Assembly (NCBI RefSeq): GCF_904849725.1 | Contig: NC_058521.1 | Span: 338,070,638-338,134,637, forward strand | Direction: 5' to 3' | DNA length: 64,000 nt | Origin: Hordeum vulgare subsp. vulgare | Lineage: Eukaryota; Streptophyta; Magnoliopsida; Poales; Poaceae | Translations under genes and position numbers: made by a program | The notes under the pieces: model-generated | What the model was told of the DNA's origin: nothing | Databases searched by the model: none | The model's input: the letters and a program-made list of their open reading frames with translations, nothing else | Shown: positions 46,361 to 59,177 of the stretch, piece after piece | How the letters are laid out: every line of letters begins with the position of its first letter | How positions within the stretch are numbered: the first letter of the stretch is position 1

Positions 46361-48020
46361 CGGCGTGTGGCCGTGTGAACGACGCAGGATGTGGTGGCAA
46401 ATGGGACTATCATTATCCCAAAGACCGTGATCTGCAACCACACAAGGAGATCCTACAAGCAGAGCATGGAATAGAAAATACTGGAAGCCACGACCATAGC
46501 CACATCCGCAACCACATCCAACATCGAAGAATGGGTCAACATTCAAAGCCTAGCCCATGCGCAAGCCATGCCGCCTTCAATAATAGAGAGCCTAAAGAAT
46601 TAGATCAGGAATGGTGAACTAGGAAACGTTTTCATCCAACCTTCACCCAAGGATAGCAGCCCATATGTCTCTTTCATTGGTAATCCTTCACAAATGTCTC
46701 CTCTCAACGCTCTTACGGAAGACACTCCATGGAGTCTCTTAGCTTATGTGAGGGGCAAACTAGTTAAAGTTGCAATTGGTTTCATCTTTCGACCCAAAGA
46801 TACCATGATCCACAAAGTGTTGATACCTAAGGGGGTCTTCAAGTTGAGTTATCTGTAGTCATAAGGGGTTTCAAAGATATTTCTCCTCCAATACAACCTA
46901 TGGGTGTGAATACATAGTTAACTCTTGCACGATGTTTATGTTGGCCAATGTAGTGGCTGAGGAATAAAATTTTGCTAGGAAACATCCAAATTTCCCCAAC
47001 CTCGCAGCATAAGAACAATGACAACACATATGGACGAGGACCATATCCTTTGGGTCGGATTCACCTTGAAGTTCATAACAACGACTATGTGCATGTCAGT
47101 GAGGACAACGACAATGTGCATGTTGGTGAGAACAACAACAATGTGGTTGCATATGGTGAGGACCATGTCAATGGTGTGGATGTCTGTGGTGAGGGCCATG
47201 TCAATGATGGGGATTTGGGCAGTGATCAGGACCATGTCAATAGTGGGGATTTGGCCGGTGAGGAGAATCCACTTGTCAATCAATACTTCCTGATTGACGA
47301 ATATCAGAAATCAGCTACCAGTATGTGCAATCTTGATGGACCCATGTCTTTTGGTCTTGGCGAAGCATTCTCTATGCCTCCGCTTGTTTAATAGGAACGT
47401 GTTGTTCCTTGCTAGAAGAGTCTGTTCAATGAGGACTTCACACCACTAGACAAACAAGTGCCACCATAAATGGGAGCATTGCTGAGTCCAAACACACTCA
47501 ATGTGATAGTCACAAATGCATTGCCATGTAATATATCCAACCAACCTAACCTGGTACGGAAGAAGAGAAACCAACCACATAAGAAGGCCAATGCCAGCTA
47601 GCCGGTTCATAAGAGTAAAAAAGTTTGATCTATTGGATGGCGGAATTACCATTCCTGGGGTGAACCCATCCTTCCTAATGAACTCATAGATCTTCTATAG
47701 ACACAAATGAAGATTCTGCATGACACATTTCTATATAGGGAGTAGTTTGCATTTTGTGGTGCTAGAGGTGGATTTCGCCCCGATTTTTAGTGATGGTGCC
47801 ACCAAATCTTGGTTTGTGCGACAATTTCTTTACTGAACTATTCTATGTTTCATTCGAAGACATCTCCCACATGTCCTGTGTAATGAAGCTTAGTTCTTCC
47901 TCACTACGCCTATGGGCAATCAATAATGCCTAGACTCTCAAATGTGAGCTCAAAAAGGATGTCGTAGTAGCGGACCCTTACCTCATTCACAAAACCAACA
48001 CCAATCACCTTGAGCGCTCA
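46361..48020 (+). pseudogene. CAC1 right part: CACTA-associated ORF remnant
   Basis: This continues the ORF cut at 1379. The stretch 46655-46860 reads NALTEDTPWSLLAYVRGKLVKVAIG...HKVLIPKGVF, resembling the conserved beta-rich block (polar start, G.L..VA.G.......H...IP.G) in accessory ORFs of plant CACTA elements. The open frame 46972-47391 contains acidic repeats rich in Asn, Asp, His and Val. A later block (about 47815-48020: FTELFYVSFEDISHM, LRLWAIN, DVVVADPYLIHK) resembles the segment before a C-terminal Ulp1-like protease in such ORFs. Multiple stops and frameshifts make it a pseudogene. It ends at the AT4 insertion. Confidence 0.5.
47087..47270 (+). repeat. Coding tandem repeats in CAC1
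   Basis: Two 27-bp units encoding VHVSEDNDN and VHVGENNNN are followed by three units of about 11-12 codons with a DHVN/GHVN core and a D-rich tail (EDHVNGVDVCG-like). The reading frame is kept across all units, unlike the rest of the pseudogene. Confidence 0.65.
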
Positions 48021-49272
48021 TGACACACAATTATAGGTGATCAATCTTAGTCCTTTTGATAAGTAAGAGTGTCGAACCCAACGAGGAGCAAAAGGAAATG
48101 TTCAGCGGTTTTCAGCAAGGTATTCTATGCAAGTGTTGTAGGAAACAGTGATAGATGGTTTCGTAGCAAGATAATTCGTAACAAGTGACAAGTAACAATA
48201 GTAGAGTGGGTGCAGCAAGGTTTACCAATCCTTTTTGTAGCGAAGGACATGCCGGAAAGTATTCTTATATTGAGCAAGCGCTCTCGACGACACATGGAAA
48301 TTTCTATCTCATCATGTTCAGCAAGTTTAGTTGATTCACATTCACTACTTTGATAATTTCATATGTGGGTGGACCGGTGATAATATGTTGTTCTTAATTG
48401 AACAAACAACGAACTTATGATTACCCTCCATCACAAGCATCCACAACTACGAAAGATGGATTAAGATAAATCTAACCATATTAAATGTGTGGATCCAAAT
48501 TCGCCCCTCATGAAGGAACACATAAATTGGGGTCTAAGATTCTGTTACTCTCGCAACCCACCATCTACTTGTTACTAAACAATGACTTCCCTTAGGCCCA
48601 TAACATGGTGATGTGTTGTCTAGTCAACATTCACATGACACCAGTAAGAAAAGTAAAAACATAAATATCATGACAATATTGAATGAATACCAACTTTACA
48701 TGATTACTTATAATAAGACTTCTCCCATGTCCTCAGGGACAATAGTAACAACTGACACCTCATCAACATGTTCAACATCATAGATATAATAATAATGATT
48801 AAGGATCTGACCATAATATCTTCCACCAACTAATCCAACAAGCATCAACTACAAGATGCAATCAACACAACTAGTAACCCATAGGTACCAATCTAAGGTT
48901 TTCAGACAAAGATTGAATAAAAGGGATGAACTAGGGTTGGATATGAGATTGGGCTGGTGAATATGTTTATGAATATTGGTCCTCCCACGAAGGAGGAAGC
49001 ATTGGTGATGACGATGGCTTCGATTTCACCCTATTGGAGGGAAGTTTCCTCGACGGAATCTCTTTGTCGAAGAGGAAAAGTGCATGTGCCCAGGTTTCCG
49101 CCTCGAGATGGCGATGCTCCATCCCAAAAGGTTGCTTATGATTTTTTATAGGGTAAAATACACCATAGAGGATAACAAAGGGTGTTGCAAAACCTACACG
49201 CGCCCCACAAGCTATCATGCGCGCCCACGGGGGCGGGCACGCCATGTTGGCTTGTGGCAAGCAGGTGGTTGA
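48021..49272 (-). repeat. AT4: LTR of another Athila-like family (partial, reverse strand)
   Basis: On the - strand the unit ends CACCTATAATTGTGTGTCA at 48021, preceded by TTGGGTTCGACACTCTTACTTATC. This matches, from memory, the LTR end of a common Triticeae Sabrina-type family. The rest (GTCCTTTGCTACAAAAAGGATTGG, GGTCCACCCACATATGAAAT) fits the same LTR. It abuts the CAC1 frame with possible target GCTCA at 48016-48020. AT3 is inserted at 49272/49273, so the remainder lies outside the window. Confidence 0.6.
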
Positions 49273-50816
49273 TGCTTGTGATCTGCGTTGAGTTTTCCGT
49301 GAAAAGGAACTGGTTATCGCTATACAATGCAGTAAGTGTTTACCAAACCAATAGTTATATCAATCCTCAACCGTCTTCAGCGGGTACGCACAAGAGAGCA
49401 AACAACTTGCACCCATCGCGGGCAAGAGGGTTGTCAATCCCCTTGTTTTTGTTATTTGCAAGCAAGTGAGTTGTGTATGTAGTTGTTGAGAATAGTATCT
49501 AAAATAAAACATAAAAAGGGATAGAGAATAAAATATAAGTTTTCTGAATATATATAAGTGAATTAACCCGGGGGCTGTAGTGTTCTATAGTGGCATCTGT
49601 CATGAAAGCAACATATGGTGGGTAAAAAACTTATTGTTGGGTAACTGATAGAACAACAAATATTGATTTGATTTTCATGGAAATCATCATGAATATATAG
49701 GAATCACATCCATAAGAAAATAGGCTGACTCATTTTTACACCTACTACTATTAGTTCACTTCAAGAATGCTTCTATGCTTGCCTCTCTACGTATTAAGGT
49801 CATGACAAACGAAGTAATGCTTGGATAATTATGACATGATGTAGAAAAAGTAAAGTCAATGAATATGAATAAACCCCATCGTCTTATCCTTAGTGGAAGC
49901 AGTACAAAGACGTGACATGTCCCGTTTTGTCATTGGGATATAGAAATTCATCAGGTTGAACCCCCTACAACGCACATCTACGACTGAAGAAAGATCAAAC
50001 TACTTGGCCAAAGAAATTCAATAGATCTGATAGATTTCTGAAGCTATGATGATCATGCAAATAGGAGCAACAATAATTTAGAGAAGACTCAAATACTTTT
50101 CATGAATAATCCGAACATAAACCAACAATTAATTGGATATCAACAGACACACCACACAAAAGAATTACATCGAATAGATCAAAGCGAAGCTGCGATGATC
50201 ATTGTATTGAAGATCAAGAGAGAGATAGAGAGATATTTCCATCTCCATACTAACTATGTACCCGTAGGTCTGAGGTGAACTACTCACACGACATGACAAG
50301 GGCACGGAGGTTGACGAAGAGTCCCTCCGTGATTGATCCCCCCTCCGGTAGAGTGCCGGAACGGAGCTCCGGATGGGATCACCGTGGAACAGAGACTTTA
50401 TGGAGACATAAAAAGTATTTCATTGATTCCTCAAGAGTTTCGGAATATTAGATAATTTATAGGCCACAGAATTGGGCAAGAGGGGCCACAGGGAGTCGAC
50501 AAGGCATCAGGGTACCAACCCCCCTAGGCGTGCCGTTTTGCCTTGTGGGCTCCTTGTGCAGCTCGAGGTCTCCTCTCAAAGCTCCGAGGACTTCTTTTGG
50601 TCCACAAAAAATCACCAAAAAGTTTCATGACAATTGGACCTTGTTTGGTACTGAAAACCTAAAAAAACAAAAAACACACAGAAAACGGCGACATGCACTA
50701 GGCACTGGGTTAATAGTTAGTGATAAAACAGTGCATTATGACACAAAAAGTATCTTAGAATGATAATATAACAACATGGAACAAGCAAAAATTATAGATA
50801 CATTGGAGACGTATTA
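49273..50816 (-). repeat. AT3 3' LTR
   Basis: 1,544 bp. On the - strand it starts TAATACGTCTCCAATG and ends CAGATCACAAGCA. The first 500 bases in + orientation match 60822-61320 closely. A TATAAATT-like box on the - strand lies at 50454-50461. Confidence 0.82.
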
Positions 50817-50832
50817 AGCATCCCCAAGCTTA
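50817..50832 (-). promoter_or_regulatory. AT3 polypurine tract
   Basis: The - strand reads TAAGCTTGGGGATGCT, the same tract as in AT2a and AT2b. Confidence 0.75.
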
Positions 50833-52208
50833 ACTCATGCTCGTCCTCGAGTAGGTAAATGACAAAAACCAATTTTTTGATTTTACATGCTATCCAATAT
50901 GTAATATTTTGCATGTATTCTCATTGAGAAACAATGAAATAAAAAACATCAAACTAGTAATAATGATAAGCACAATCAGTAAAATCATCAATCTTTTAAA
51001 GTATATGATCCTAAAAGAATGTTCACCCCCATCAATCTCATTGTATGGCAAGGCATGGCTCCATCTTCACCACATTAATACAAATTTCAAGAACCACGGT
51101 GCTCAAGTCAAGCAATTGGATCATTGTTTTTAAAAGTGATTCAACTATTTATTATTCACGCAATACATGGGGTTGAGCCATGGACATAGCATAAGGTGCA
51201 ATACAATATGGTGGTAGATATAAAAGGGGTAAAACTAGAGAAGATAGTCTCACATCAAGTAGGCGTACCAACGGGCTATGGAGATGCCATCAGTAGATGT
51301 CAATGCAAGGAGTAGGGATTGCCATCTAAATCATGCACAAGAGCTATAAGTGTATGAAAGCTCAAATGAAGCTAACTGGGGTATGCATCCAACTTGCTTG
51401 CTCATGAAGACCTCGGGCATTTGAGGAAGCCCCTCAACAAAATTTGCAAGCCAATTTTACAATAATGATAATATGATTCCTACTAGAATATGAAAATGAC
51501 ATATCATCACAATTTCTACACGAGGAACATGGTACTAATCCGAGGCACAAGTTTATTAAAGGATAGTAGCAAAGTCTCTTTTCTCTTTTGCTCTCATTCA
51601 TTTTTTTATTGGTGGGATCATTGGGCCTCACCCATATTTATTTTTCGTCCGATCTCTCTTCCTAACTTGTGGGGGAATCATAGTCTTAATCATACTTTCC
51701 TCACTTGGACAGTGTTCTAATAATGATGATCATCCCACATTTGTATTTCCTTACAACTCATGAAATCTCGATATGACTAATTATGAATGCCTCTCGGAAT
51801 GGCTATGAAAATGCCATGATAGGTATGCAGTGTACCAGGATGTGCAATGATCTATCGTGACATGTATTTGGCAATATTATGAATGGTGGCTTTGCCACAA
51901 ATGCTATGTCAGCTCTATATGGTCATGCAAAGCAATATGATAATGAATGAACTAGTCATATGATGTAACGGTGGAATTTGCATAGCAATATATCTCAGAA
52001 TGGCTATGAAAATGCCATGATAGGTATGGTGGATGTTTTGTGGAAGATAAAGAAAGGTTTATATGTGATAGAGTATATCATGCCACAGGATTTGGATGCA
52101 CCAACAAAGTTTGCACCGATCCTCGAGGTGGGAATGGGCAATGCACGCTATGGAAGAGATTAGCAAAGTATGAGGATGTGAGATTGCGGATTTTCACATT
52201 AGTCATCA
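50833..52208 (-). other. AT3 interior, 3' block (non-coding)
   Basis: AT-rich sequence without a recognisable gene. A segment GGCTATGAAAATGCCATGATAGGTATG occurs twice, near 51800 and 52000, a local duplication. It continues at 58452 beyond AT2b. Confidence 0.55.
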
Positions 52209-52213
52209 AGAAC

Positions 52214-53459
52214 TGATATGTGTCCAACATATCTATAATTTTCGATAGTTCCATGTTTTTATGTTATCATTATTGGACATTTCATGATCATTTTATAAGA
52301 ACTTCATATCATCTTTGTACTAACCTATTGACATAGTGCCTACTGCTAGTTGTTGTCCTTCACTATTTTTTCCTTCACTCAAAGTCAATATCAAATGATG
52401 TCCAAATGCCATGAAACTTCACGGAGATTTTTATTGGACCAGAAGGAAACTTGGGAGCCAAGAATGAGAAGCCAACGAGTCCGTAGGCAGTAGCTAGATG
52501 GCTTTCTGACTGGTTTTGTTTCTCAATACAATGGTCTCTTGGAGATCCATAAGATGTAACTCTTTCTTTTCCGGTGTTTTTTTTCGGATCCGACGAATTG
52601 TGCATTTATGATCAGATCCATGAAAACATATTCATGCTTGATTATTATAGCATCGTATTTCTTCTCCAATATTTTCTTTTTGTCTGGCCAACTTGATCTT
52701 TTATCTTCCAATGGGAAGAGGTGCTTTGTGATGGGTTTGATCTTGCAGTGCTCAATCTCAGTGACATAAAGAGACATGACACGCATGTATCGTTTCTATC
52801 TATGATAAAACGATGGGGTCTATTCCTACATGAATAGATCTTGTCTACATTATATCATTATTCTTAATACATTACTCCGTTTCTCCAGGAACTCAATGCA
52901 CTAGATGCATGCTGGATAGCGGTCGATGTGTGGAGTTATACAAGTAGATACAGGCAGAAGTCGGCCTATATACATGATCATTGTCTTGAATATCATCATA
53001 ATTATATACTATTCTATCAATTGCCAAACAGTGGTTTGTCTACCCACCATTTTCTATTTTCTCAAGAGAACCCTATAGTGAAACCTACGACTGGTGGGTC
53101 TACTTCACATCATCTATTTGCAATCCCTTCTTTGATAATTGTGATTTTATTTTATTTGCTCTTTTATTTTCAGATATATATTATCAAATAATCCAAAAGT
53201 ACCTTGCTTTGTTCCATTTGATATCACTCTTATTTGCATCTATCAAGCTATCCTTACCTTACCCACGAGAGATTGACAACCCCTTCATGCGTTGGGTTGT
53301 GAGGATTTGCTATTTGTGTGCAGGTGATGCTTACATAGTCTTGTGGATCTTCCGACTGGATTGATACATTGGTTTCATAACTAAGGGAATTACTTGTCTT
53401 CTTTGTGCTACATCACACTTTAATATTGGAGGGAAACCAATGCAATTAGCGAGGAGTCA
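52214..53459 (+). repeat. AT2b 5' LTR (promoter part deleted)
   Basis: 1,246 bp against 1,538 bp in the 3' LTR. About 0.27-0.29 kb equivalent to roughly 57176-57447 is missing at about 52482, including the TATAAATA box at 57257-57264. Confidence 0.82.
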
Positions 53460-53466
53460 AGATTTC

Positions 53467-53484
53467 TGGTGCCGTTGCCGAGGA
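53467..53484 (+). promoter_or_regulatory. AT2b primer-binding site (tRNA-Asp type)
   Basis: TGGTGCCGTTGCCGAGGA starts 8 bp after the LTR, two changes from the tRNA-Asp complement. Confidence 0.85.
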
Positions 53485-53804
53485 ACATCAACTCAAGATC
53501 TATCAGGTTCCTACACAACTATCATATCCTTGCAGTTACAATATTTTCCCTTTTCCTCTAGTTTTCCTCTCCCCCATTTCACAAAGAATTTCCATTTATT
53601 TTTGCCTTCTTTCTGTTTTCCATTTTCTTACCAGATCTTTTTGTTTCTGTATCACTATGGCAAACTCCTCCCTCGCTATGAGCACCCATGAGATTGAAGT
53701 TCTCAATTTTAAGAAAAGGGGAGGAGAAAGTTTGAAACTTCTTGTTATAGGATTTCCAATGCTCATGATAGATCTATCCATAAGCAATCTAATATCATTC
53801 TAAT

Positions 53805-54107
53805 TTGAAAACTTTTATGTCTTGGTATAGATTTGTTCCTGACACAATCACCGGGGGAAATTTCTTAAGTTGTCCACCCTACGATGCTCTCAATGCCATG
53901 GGAATTCTATTGGGGTCTCCACCTATCATTAGAAATGAAACACTTTTAACTCTTGAGAAGGTTATGCAAAGGATAGATGCCATTGAAAAGAAAATACTTA
54001 CAAAAGAGCATGTTGAAAATTTGGATAAAAGGGTGAAAGATCTTGTTAATAGTATTTGTTCAAAGATGTGGGACGCTATTAAAATGCTAAAAGAGAAACA
54101 ACCATAA
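53805..54107 (+). pseudogene. AT2b gag-like remnant
   Basis: An open 100-codon stretch. Key parts are RFVPDTITGGNFLSC, then LLGSPPIIRNETLLTLEKVMQRIDAIEKK and a helical Lys/Glu-rich end that could form a coiled coil. The - strand peptide at 60276-60500 in AT3 matches it (DTIT.GNFL.C, SPP.I, TLE.VM.R.D.IEKK). No zinc knuckle or protease follows. By comparison with Athila-type elements it is most likely the N-terminal half of a gag; this is inference from position and conservation between two families. Confidence 0.55.
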
Positions 54108-54484
54108 CTAATGGAAGGGTACTAGAGAGTCCTGCTCGAACTAATAAATTAGAAGAATTTTTTCAGTAACTTGAGCACAACTTTCTATTTCATTGAAACT
54201 ATTTAGAAAACTCCTCTTGACAAGAAAACTACCCAAACTCCCAAGAACAAGGGTGCCACTTCTAGCAACAACGTATATCTTAAGATGATTAGGGGTCACT
54301 TCAACTTGGATGAACCTCCTCATATGAATGAATTCTTTAACTTTATCCCTACGAGCGTAACTTTTAGAATATGCATGCTATTTCTCTAATAAATCAGGTA
54401 TGCGTGATTGAGGAGTTGGAAACTAAAGATGACAATACCTAAAATCTATGCTATATGCCCAGCTAGGTAAAACGATAGCGCTTG

Positions 54485-54500
54485 TTGGGAGGCAACCCAA
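54485..54500 (+). promoter_or_regulatory. TTGGG/CCCAA hairpin motif, AT2b copy
   Basis: TTGGGAGGCAACCCAA, preceded by GCGCTTG, about 380 bp after the gag-like frame. Confidence 0.6.
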
Positions 54501-55156
54501 TGAATAAAATTTATTTTTCACTTTTGCTTTATGTTCCTTAGTGTTTGCACAATTATTCTATTGTTATAATTGTATTTTTGTGTTTTATTTAGTTTTTGTG
54601 CCAAGTAAATCCTTTGGGATCATGTGGGGTGTTAGTTGCTTTAATCCGGTTGAAAAATAGAAAATTTTGCGTCAAGTAGAAAAAATCCTAAACATCAGGA
54701 AACATCAAAAGTGTCTGAATGTTTTACACAATATTGATATACAATTTTTTACGTTATCCTAATTTGTGAGAATTTTTAGAGTTATAGAAGCATGAGTAAA
54801 ATTTTAATATTTACACACTGTTCTGTTTTTGACAGATTCTTTTTTCTTTGTGTTATGTGCTTGTTTTATGATTCTATGATTTGTATCGGGGGGTACAAGA
54901 CAAGGCAAAGTTAGAATACAGTAGGTATAATGTAAACAAAAAATTGTAATAGGTTTTCAACAGTACCTAAAGTAAAGGTTGGTTTTCTTATACTAACGGA
55001 TCTCACGGAAAGTTGTTGGATTTTGTGTGATTGAAGTTTTCAAGTTTTGAGCGAGATAACGATGGATGAAGGAATAAGGAGTGATAAAAGCCTAAGACTG
55101 GCGATGCTTTATGGCACCCCAAGGTAATATCAAAGGAGTACCAAGCAACTAAGCTT

Positions 55157-55179
55157 GGGGATGCCCGGAAGGCATCCCC
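55157..55179 (+). promoter_or_regulatory. Conserved 9-bp-stem hairpin, AT2b copy
   Basis: Perfect stem GGGGATGCC/GGCATCCCC around loop CGGAA, preceded by AAGCTT as in the polypurine tract. Confidence 0.7.
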
Positions 55180-55364
55180 TCTTTCTTCTAACAACCATGT
55201 GTAATTTTACTTGGAGCTATATTTTTATTCATTACATACCATGAGTTTTGCTTAGAGAGTATTATGTCATTTGTGTCTTTTCTTTCTTTTTTGGTTAGTT
55301 TTTCACAATAAACCATGCTAGGCACACCCATTGGAGAGAGCTAAATTATGCTACGATTTGATAG

Positions 55365-55625
55365 AACCGCTCTTTATGGTTCACTTAAAAATTCTGAGCC
55401 ATGGAATTGCTCAAGTACTTCACTTATATATTTTTCTTAGTGGTTCTATTATTTTGAAGAAAGTTGCTCTAATGCTTCACTTAGATTATTTTGTGAGTAG
55501 CAGAAATATTGAACAAATCCTCTCTTGCTTCACTTATATTATTTTGAGAGTTGAAAATTTTAAAGAAACTTGTGCTCTCGTTCTTCAGTTATATTTGCTT
55601 GAGAGCTCATTATTTGCAATGGAAA
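55365..55625 (+). repeat. Degenerate tandem repeats in AT2b interior
   Basis: Four to five diverged units with TTCACTTA and ATTTTG(A)GAG cores, collinear with the AT2a array. The overlapping ORF at 55331-55657 follows the repeats and is not supported as a gene. Confidence 0.6.
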
Positions 55626-56892
55626 TTTTCTTTAAATTAAAATTAGTTCCAAAGTGATAAATATCTAGGAATGATACAATAGAAAAATTCATGAATATCA
55701 TTGGATGTTAAGCTTGATTCTTTGCAATAGTTTTGCGATATGAAGATAGTTATATGTGAGTTATGTTGATGAGTAATTATGCTCTAGTAAGAATATAGGT
55801 GTTAAGGTTTATGATTCACTATGCATGCACATGAAGTCAATAATTAGGATATGTAATTACATCCCACTTGTGTTGCATTATTCGTCGTTAGTTATGTTTA
55901 ATGTTCACTTATGATGATTTTCGTTCCTTGGTTGGGCGCTTTTCAATCTATTTGCTAGCCTTCCCTTGTACTAAGCGGGAATACTGCTTGAGCATCCATA
56001 TCCTAAACCCAAAGTTTTGCCAAATGAGTCCACCATACCTACCTATATGCGTTATTTCAACGCCTTTCCAAGTAAATTTGCAAGTTCCAACTCTAATGTT
56101 CAAAATAAATTTTTGTTTTGTGTGCCCGTGCCGCTCATGAAGCGGCGAGGGGTAGTCTGTACCTTCCATGTTAAATAGGTTATTATGAAGATCAGTGTTT
56201 TATTCACTTGTCATTGCACTAGAGTATGGCGGTAATAGAGATGCCTAGTCCCAAAAAGGAAAAAAATGTATTTATGTAATCAAACAATTAAATTCCTTGG
56301 AACGTGTTGGTACGGACGGTACCCCTGGATACGGCTAGTTGTGGAATGTGAAAGAAGGGTGGAAAAAGAATAAACTTTTTTTCAGTTTGGGAACCAACTA
56401 TAATTTGTTTAGCATGAATAGTATTGGAAGCTCTTCGTCGTTTCATTGACAGGAAAATCATACCACCCTAAAAAATTATCTCTAAGTTTTTCAGTTTGAG
56501 ATGTGGCACCTCTACGAATCCGTGCTTCCCTCCACGAAGGGCCTATCTATTTACTTTGTGCAGTTTTTGTTTCAAATTTGAGTAGTCATCTTCTCTTTTA
56601 CAACACCAACTAAGGAACACCATTATCATATTCGAGCATTGGATGTAGTTAATATTCGAGTTTGCACCATGAGTTGCTCAATGATAGAGCATGATCGTCT
56701 CGGGATATCATTCTTTAGAATTGATATTTTGAAAGACTTGGTTGCTTTTTGATATGCTTGAGTATTGAAATTTTCATCTCAAACTATATACTATTGCTTT
56801 GCATCATCCATAAGTCAATATGTCCATGCCAAAAGAAAAAATGGTTGTGATGAACATGTGAGGTAGCATTCCACATCGAGGACAAGCAGGAA

Positions 56893-56908
56893 TTAAGCTT
56901 GGGGATGT
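56893..56908 (+). promoter_or_regulatory. AT2b polypurine tract
   Basis: TTAAGCTTGGGGATGT directly precedes the 3' LTR. Confidence 0.75.
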
Positions 56909-58446
56909 TGATACGTCTCCAACGTATCTATAATTATTGATTGTTCCTTGTTGTTATGTTATCATTCTTGGATGTTTTATGATCATTTTATAGAAACTTT
57001 ATATCATTTTTTGGGACTAACCTATTGACATAATGCCTAGTGCCAATTGTTGTTTTTTGTTGTTTTTTCCTTTGAAGAAAATCAGTATCAGATGAAGTCC
57101 AAATGTCACGAAACTTTACACACATTTTTTTGGACCAGAAGGAAACTTGGGAGCCAAGAATGAGGAGCACACGAGGCCCAGGGGGGCACTAGACACCAGG
57201 ACGCGGCCTAGTACCTAGTGGATCCCTTACGCACCTCCTCCACTACCTCCGAGCTCTATAAATACACCAAAATTTAGAAACCCTAGAGGAGTCGACGAAA
57301 AATTGTTTCAGCCGCCGCAAGTTCGAGAAACCACGAATTCCACTCTAGAGCCAATTATGGAGAGGAACATGATCACAGATGGGTTCACCATACTATTTTG
57401 TGCTCCTCCAATGATGCGTGAGTAGTTCATATCAGACGTACGGGTTCGTAGGCAGTAGCTAGATGGCTTTCTCTCTCATTTTTCTTCTCCAAACAATGGT
57501 ATCTTGGAGAACCATATGATTTAGCATCTTCTGTTGCGGTGTGTTTGTTGGGAACCGATGAATTGTGAGCTTATGATCAGATCTATGAAAACATATTCAT
57601 GCTTCCTTATTATAGCCCTGTATTTCTTCTCCGATATTTGATTTTTGTTTGGCCAACTTGATCTTTTATCTTTCAATGCAAAGAGGTGCTTTTTGATGGG
57701 TTCGGTCTTGCGGTGCTCAATCTCAGTGACAGAAAGACACATGACACGCATGTATCGGTGCTATAGAGGATAAAACGACGGGGTCTATTACTACATGAAT
57801 AGATCTTGTCTATATCATGTCATAATTCTTAAGGCATTACTCCTTTTATCCATGAACTCAATATACTAGATGCATGCTGGATAGTGGTGGATGTGTGTAG
57901 TAATAGAAGTAGATGGACGCAGAAGTCGGTCTACTTGTTTTCAATTGATGCCTATATACATGATCATTGTCTTGAATATCATCATAATTATTTGCTCCTC
58001 TTCCAATTGCCCAACAGTATTTTGTCTACCCACCGTTTGCTATTTTCTTGAGAGAAGCCACTAGTGAAACCTATGGTCCCCAAGTCTACTTCACATCATC
58101 TATTTGCAATCTTTACTTTGCTATTTGCTTTCTATTTTATTTGTTGTCTTATTTTCATATCTATGTTATCAAAAAGAACCCAAAAATACCTTATTGCATT
58201 CTATTTGCTATCCCTATTGTTTGCATATATAAATATATACTTACCCTACCCACGAGGGATTCACAACCCCTCCACGTGTTGGGTTGCGAGGATTTGTTAT
58301 TTGTGTGCGGGTGTTGCATACATAGTCTTGCGGATCTTCCTACTGGATTGATACGTTGGTTTCATAACTAAGGGAAAACCTTGTCGTCGTTGTGCTACAT
58401 CACCCTTTACGCTTGGAGGGAAACCAACACAATCAACGTTGAGTCA
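56909..58446 (+). repeat. AT2b 3' LTR (full length)
   Basis: 1,538 bp from TGATACGTCTCCAACG to GAGTCA, with the TATAAATA box at 57257-57264. The AGAAC duplication follows. Confidence 0.86.
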
Positions 58447-59153
58447 AGAACGCATTTACTTATTGCAAAGTTTTATTAGTTTCATCACAAATCAAAGCAC
58501 TAGCCACATGCTTCGAGGGAGAGGGTTGGGGGTATTTAACCATCACGCGCTTCCGACTCAAAAAACACTAGGATTTCAACGAGGGAATAGAAATGCTCAC
58601 ACATCCCCGCCATGCCCTTTTAAAATTCATTGAATCAAGGGATTCACATCTCCCAGTACATCTACTCCTACGAATCAACAATGATGCACTCACACCTTTT
58701 TTATATTGCCACATCAATATCATTAACCACTATTTTTCTTTTATGTGAAAGTTGATGGTTTTGATTATAATCCATTGAATACCTATTATTTTTGGACTAG
58801 CTTTGTGACCCATGAAAATAACCTCTACTGTTTATTAACTCTCAGGCAAATATAAGTTAGGAACGAGAGTTCAAATATTTCTATAAAATCTACACGCCCC
58901 CGTGCTCAAAAAGATATAAGTGAAGCACTAGAGCAATCGTTTAGCTAAAAAGATATAAGTGAAGCACAAAGAGTAGTCTTACAAACCATGATAGATGTGT
59001 ATCTCTCTCCGGTTGGTTTGTCCAGCAAAATATGATTGTGGCAAACTAAAAAGAAAAACCAAACTAAAGAAAACGACGCTCCAAGCAAACTGATATCATT
59101 TCATATATAAAAATATAACTTCAAGTGACATACCAATGGAATGAGACAAAAGA

Positions 59154-59177
59154 GGGGATGCCTTCCAGGGCATCCCC
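59154..59177 (-). promoter_or_regulatory. Conserved hairpin, AT3 copy
   Basis: Perfect 9-bp stem GGGGATGCC/GGCATCCCC with a six-base loop. The stem reads the same on either strand. Confidence 0.7.

Larger units (their letters stand above)
52214..58446 (+). mobile_element. AT2b: Athila-like LTR element with gag-like remnant
   Basis: LTRs 52214-53459 and 56909-58446, perfect AGAAC duplication (52209-52213 and 58447-58451), primer site 53467-53484 and polypurine tract 56893-56908. At 6.2 kb with no pol it is a non-autonomous type. It is the most complete AT2 copy here and serves as reference for AT2a. It is inserted in AT3 in the opposite direction. Confidence 0.88.

Noticed and set aside
49273..53459. 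Inverted LTR pair (AT3 3' LTR and AT2b 5' LTR) as a hairpin-RNA source
   Set aside because: The two LTRs belong to related but distinct families and are too diverged by eye to give a long perfect duplex.
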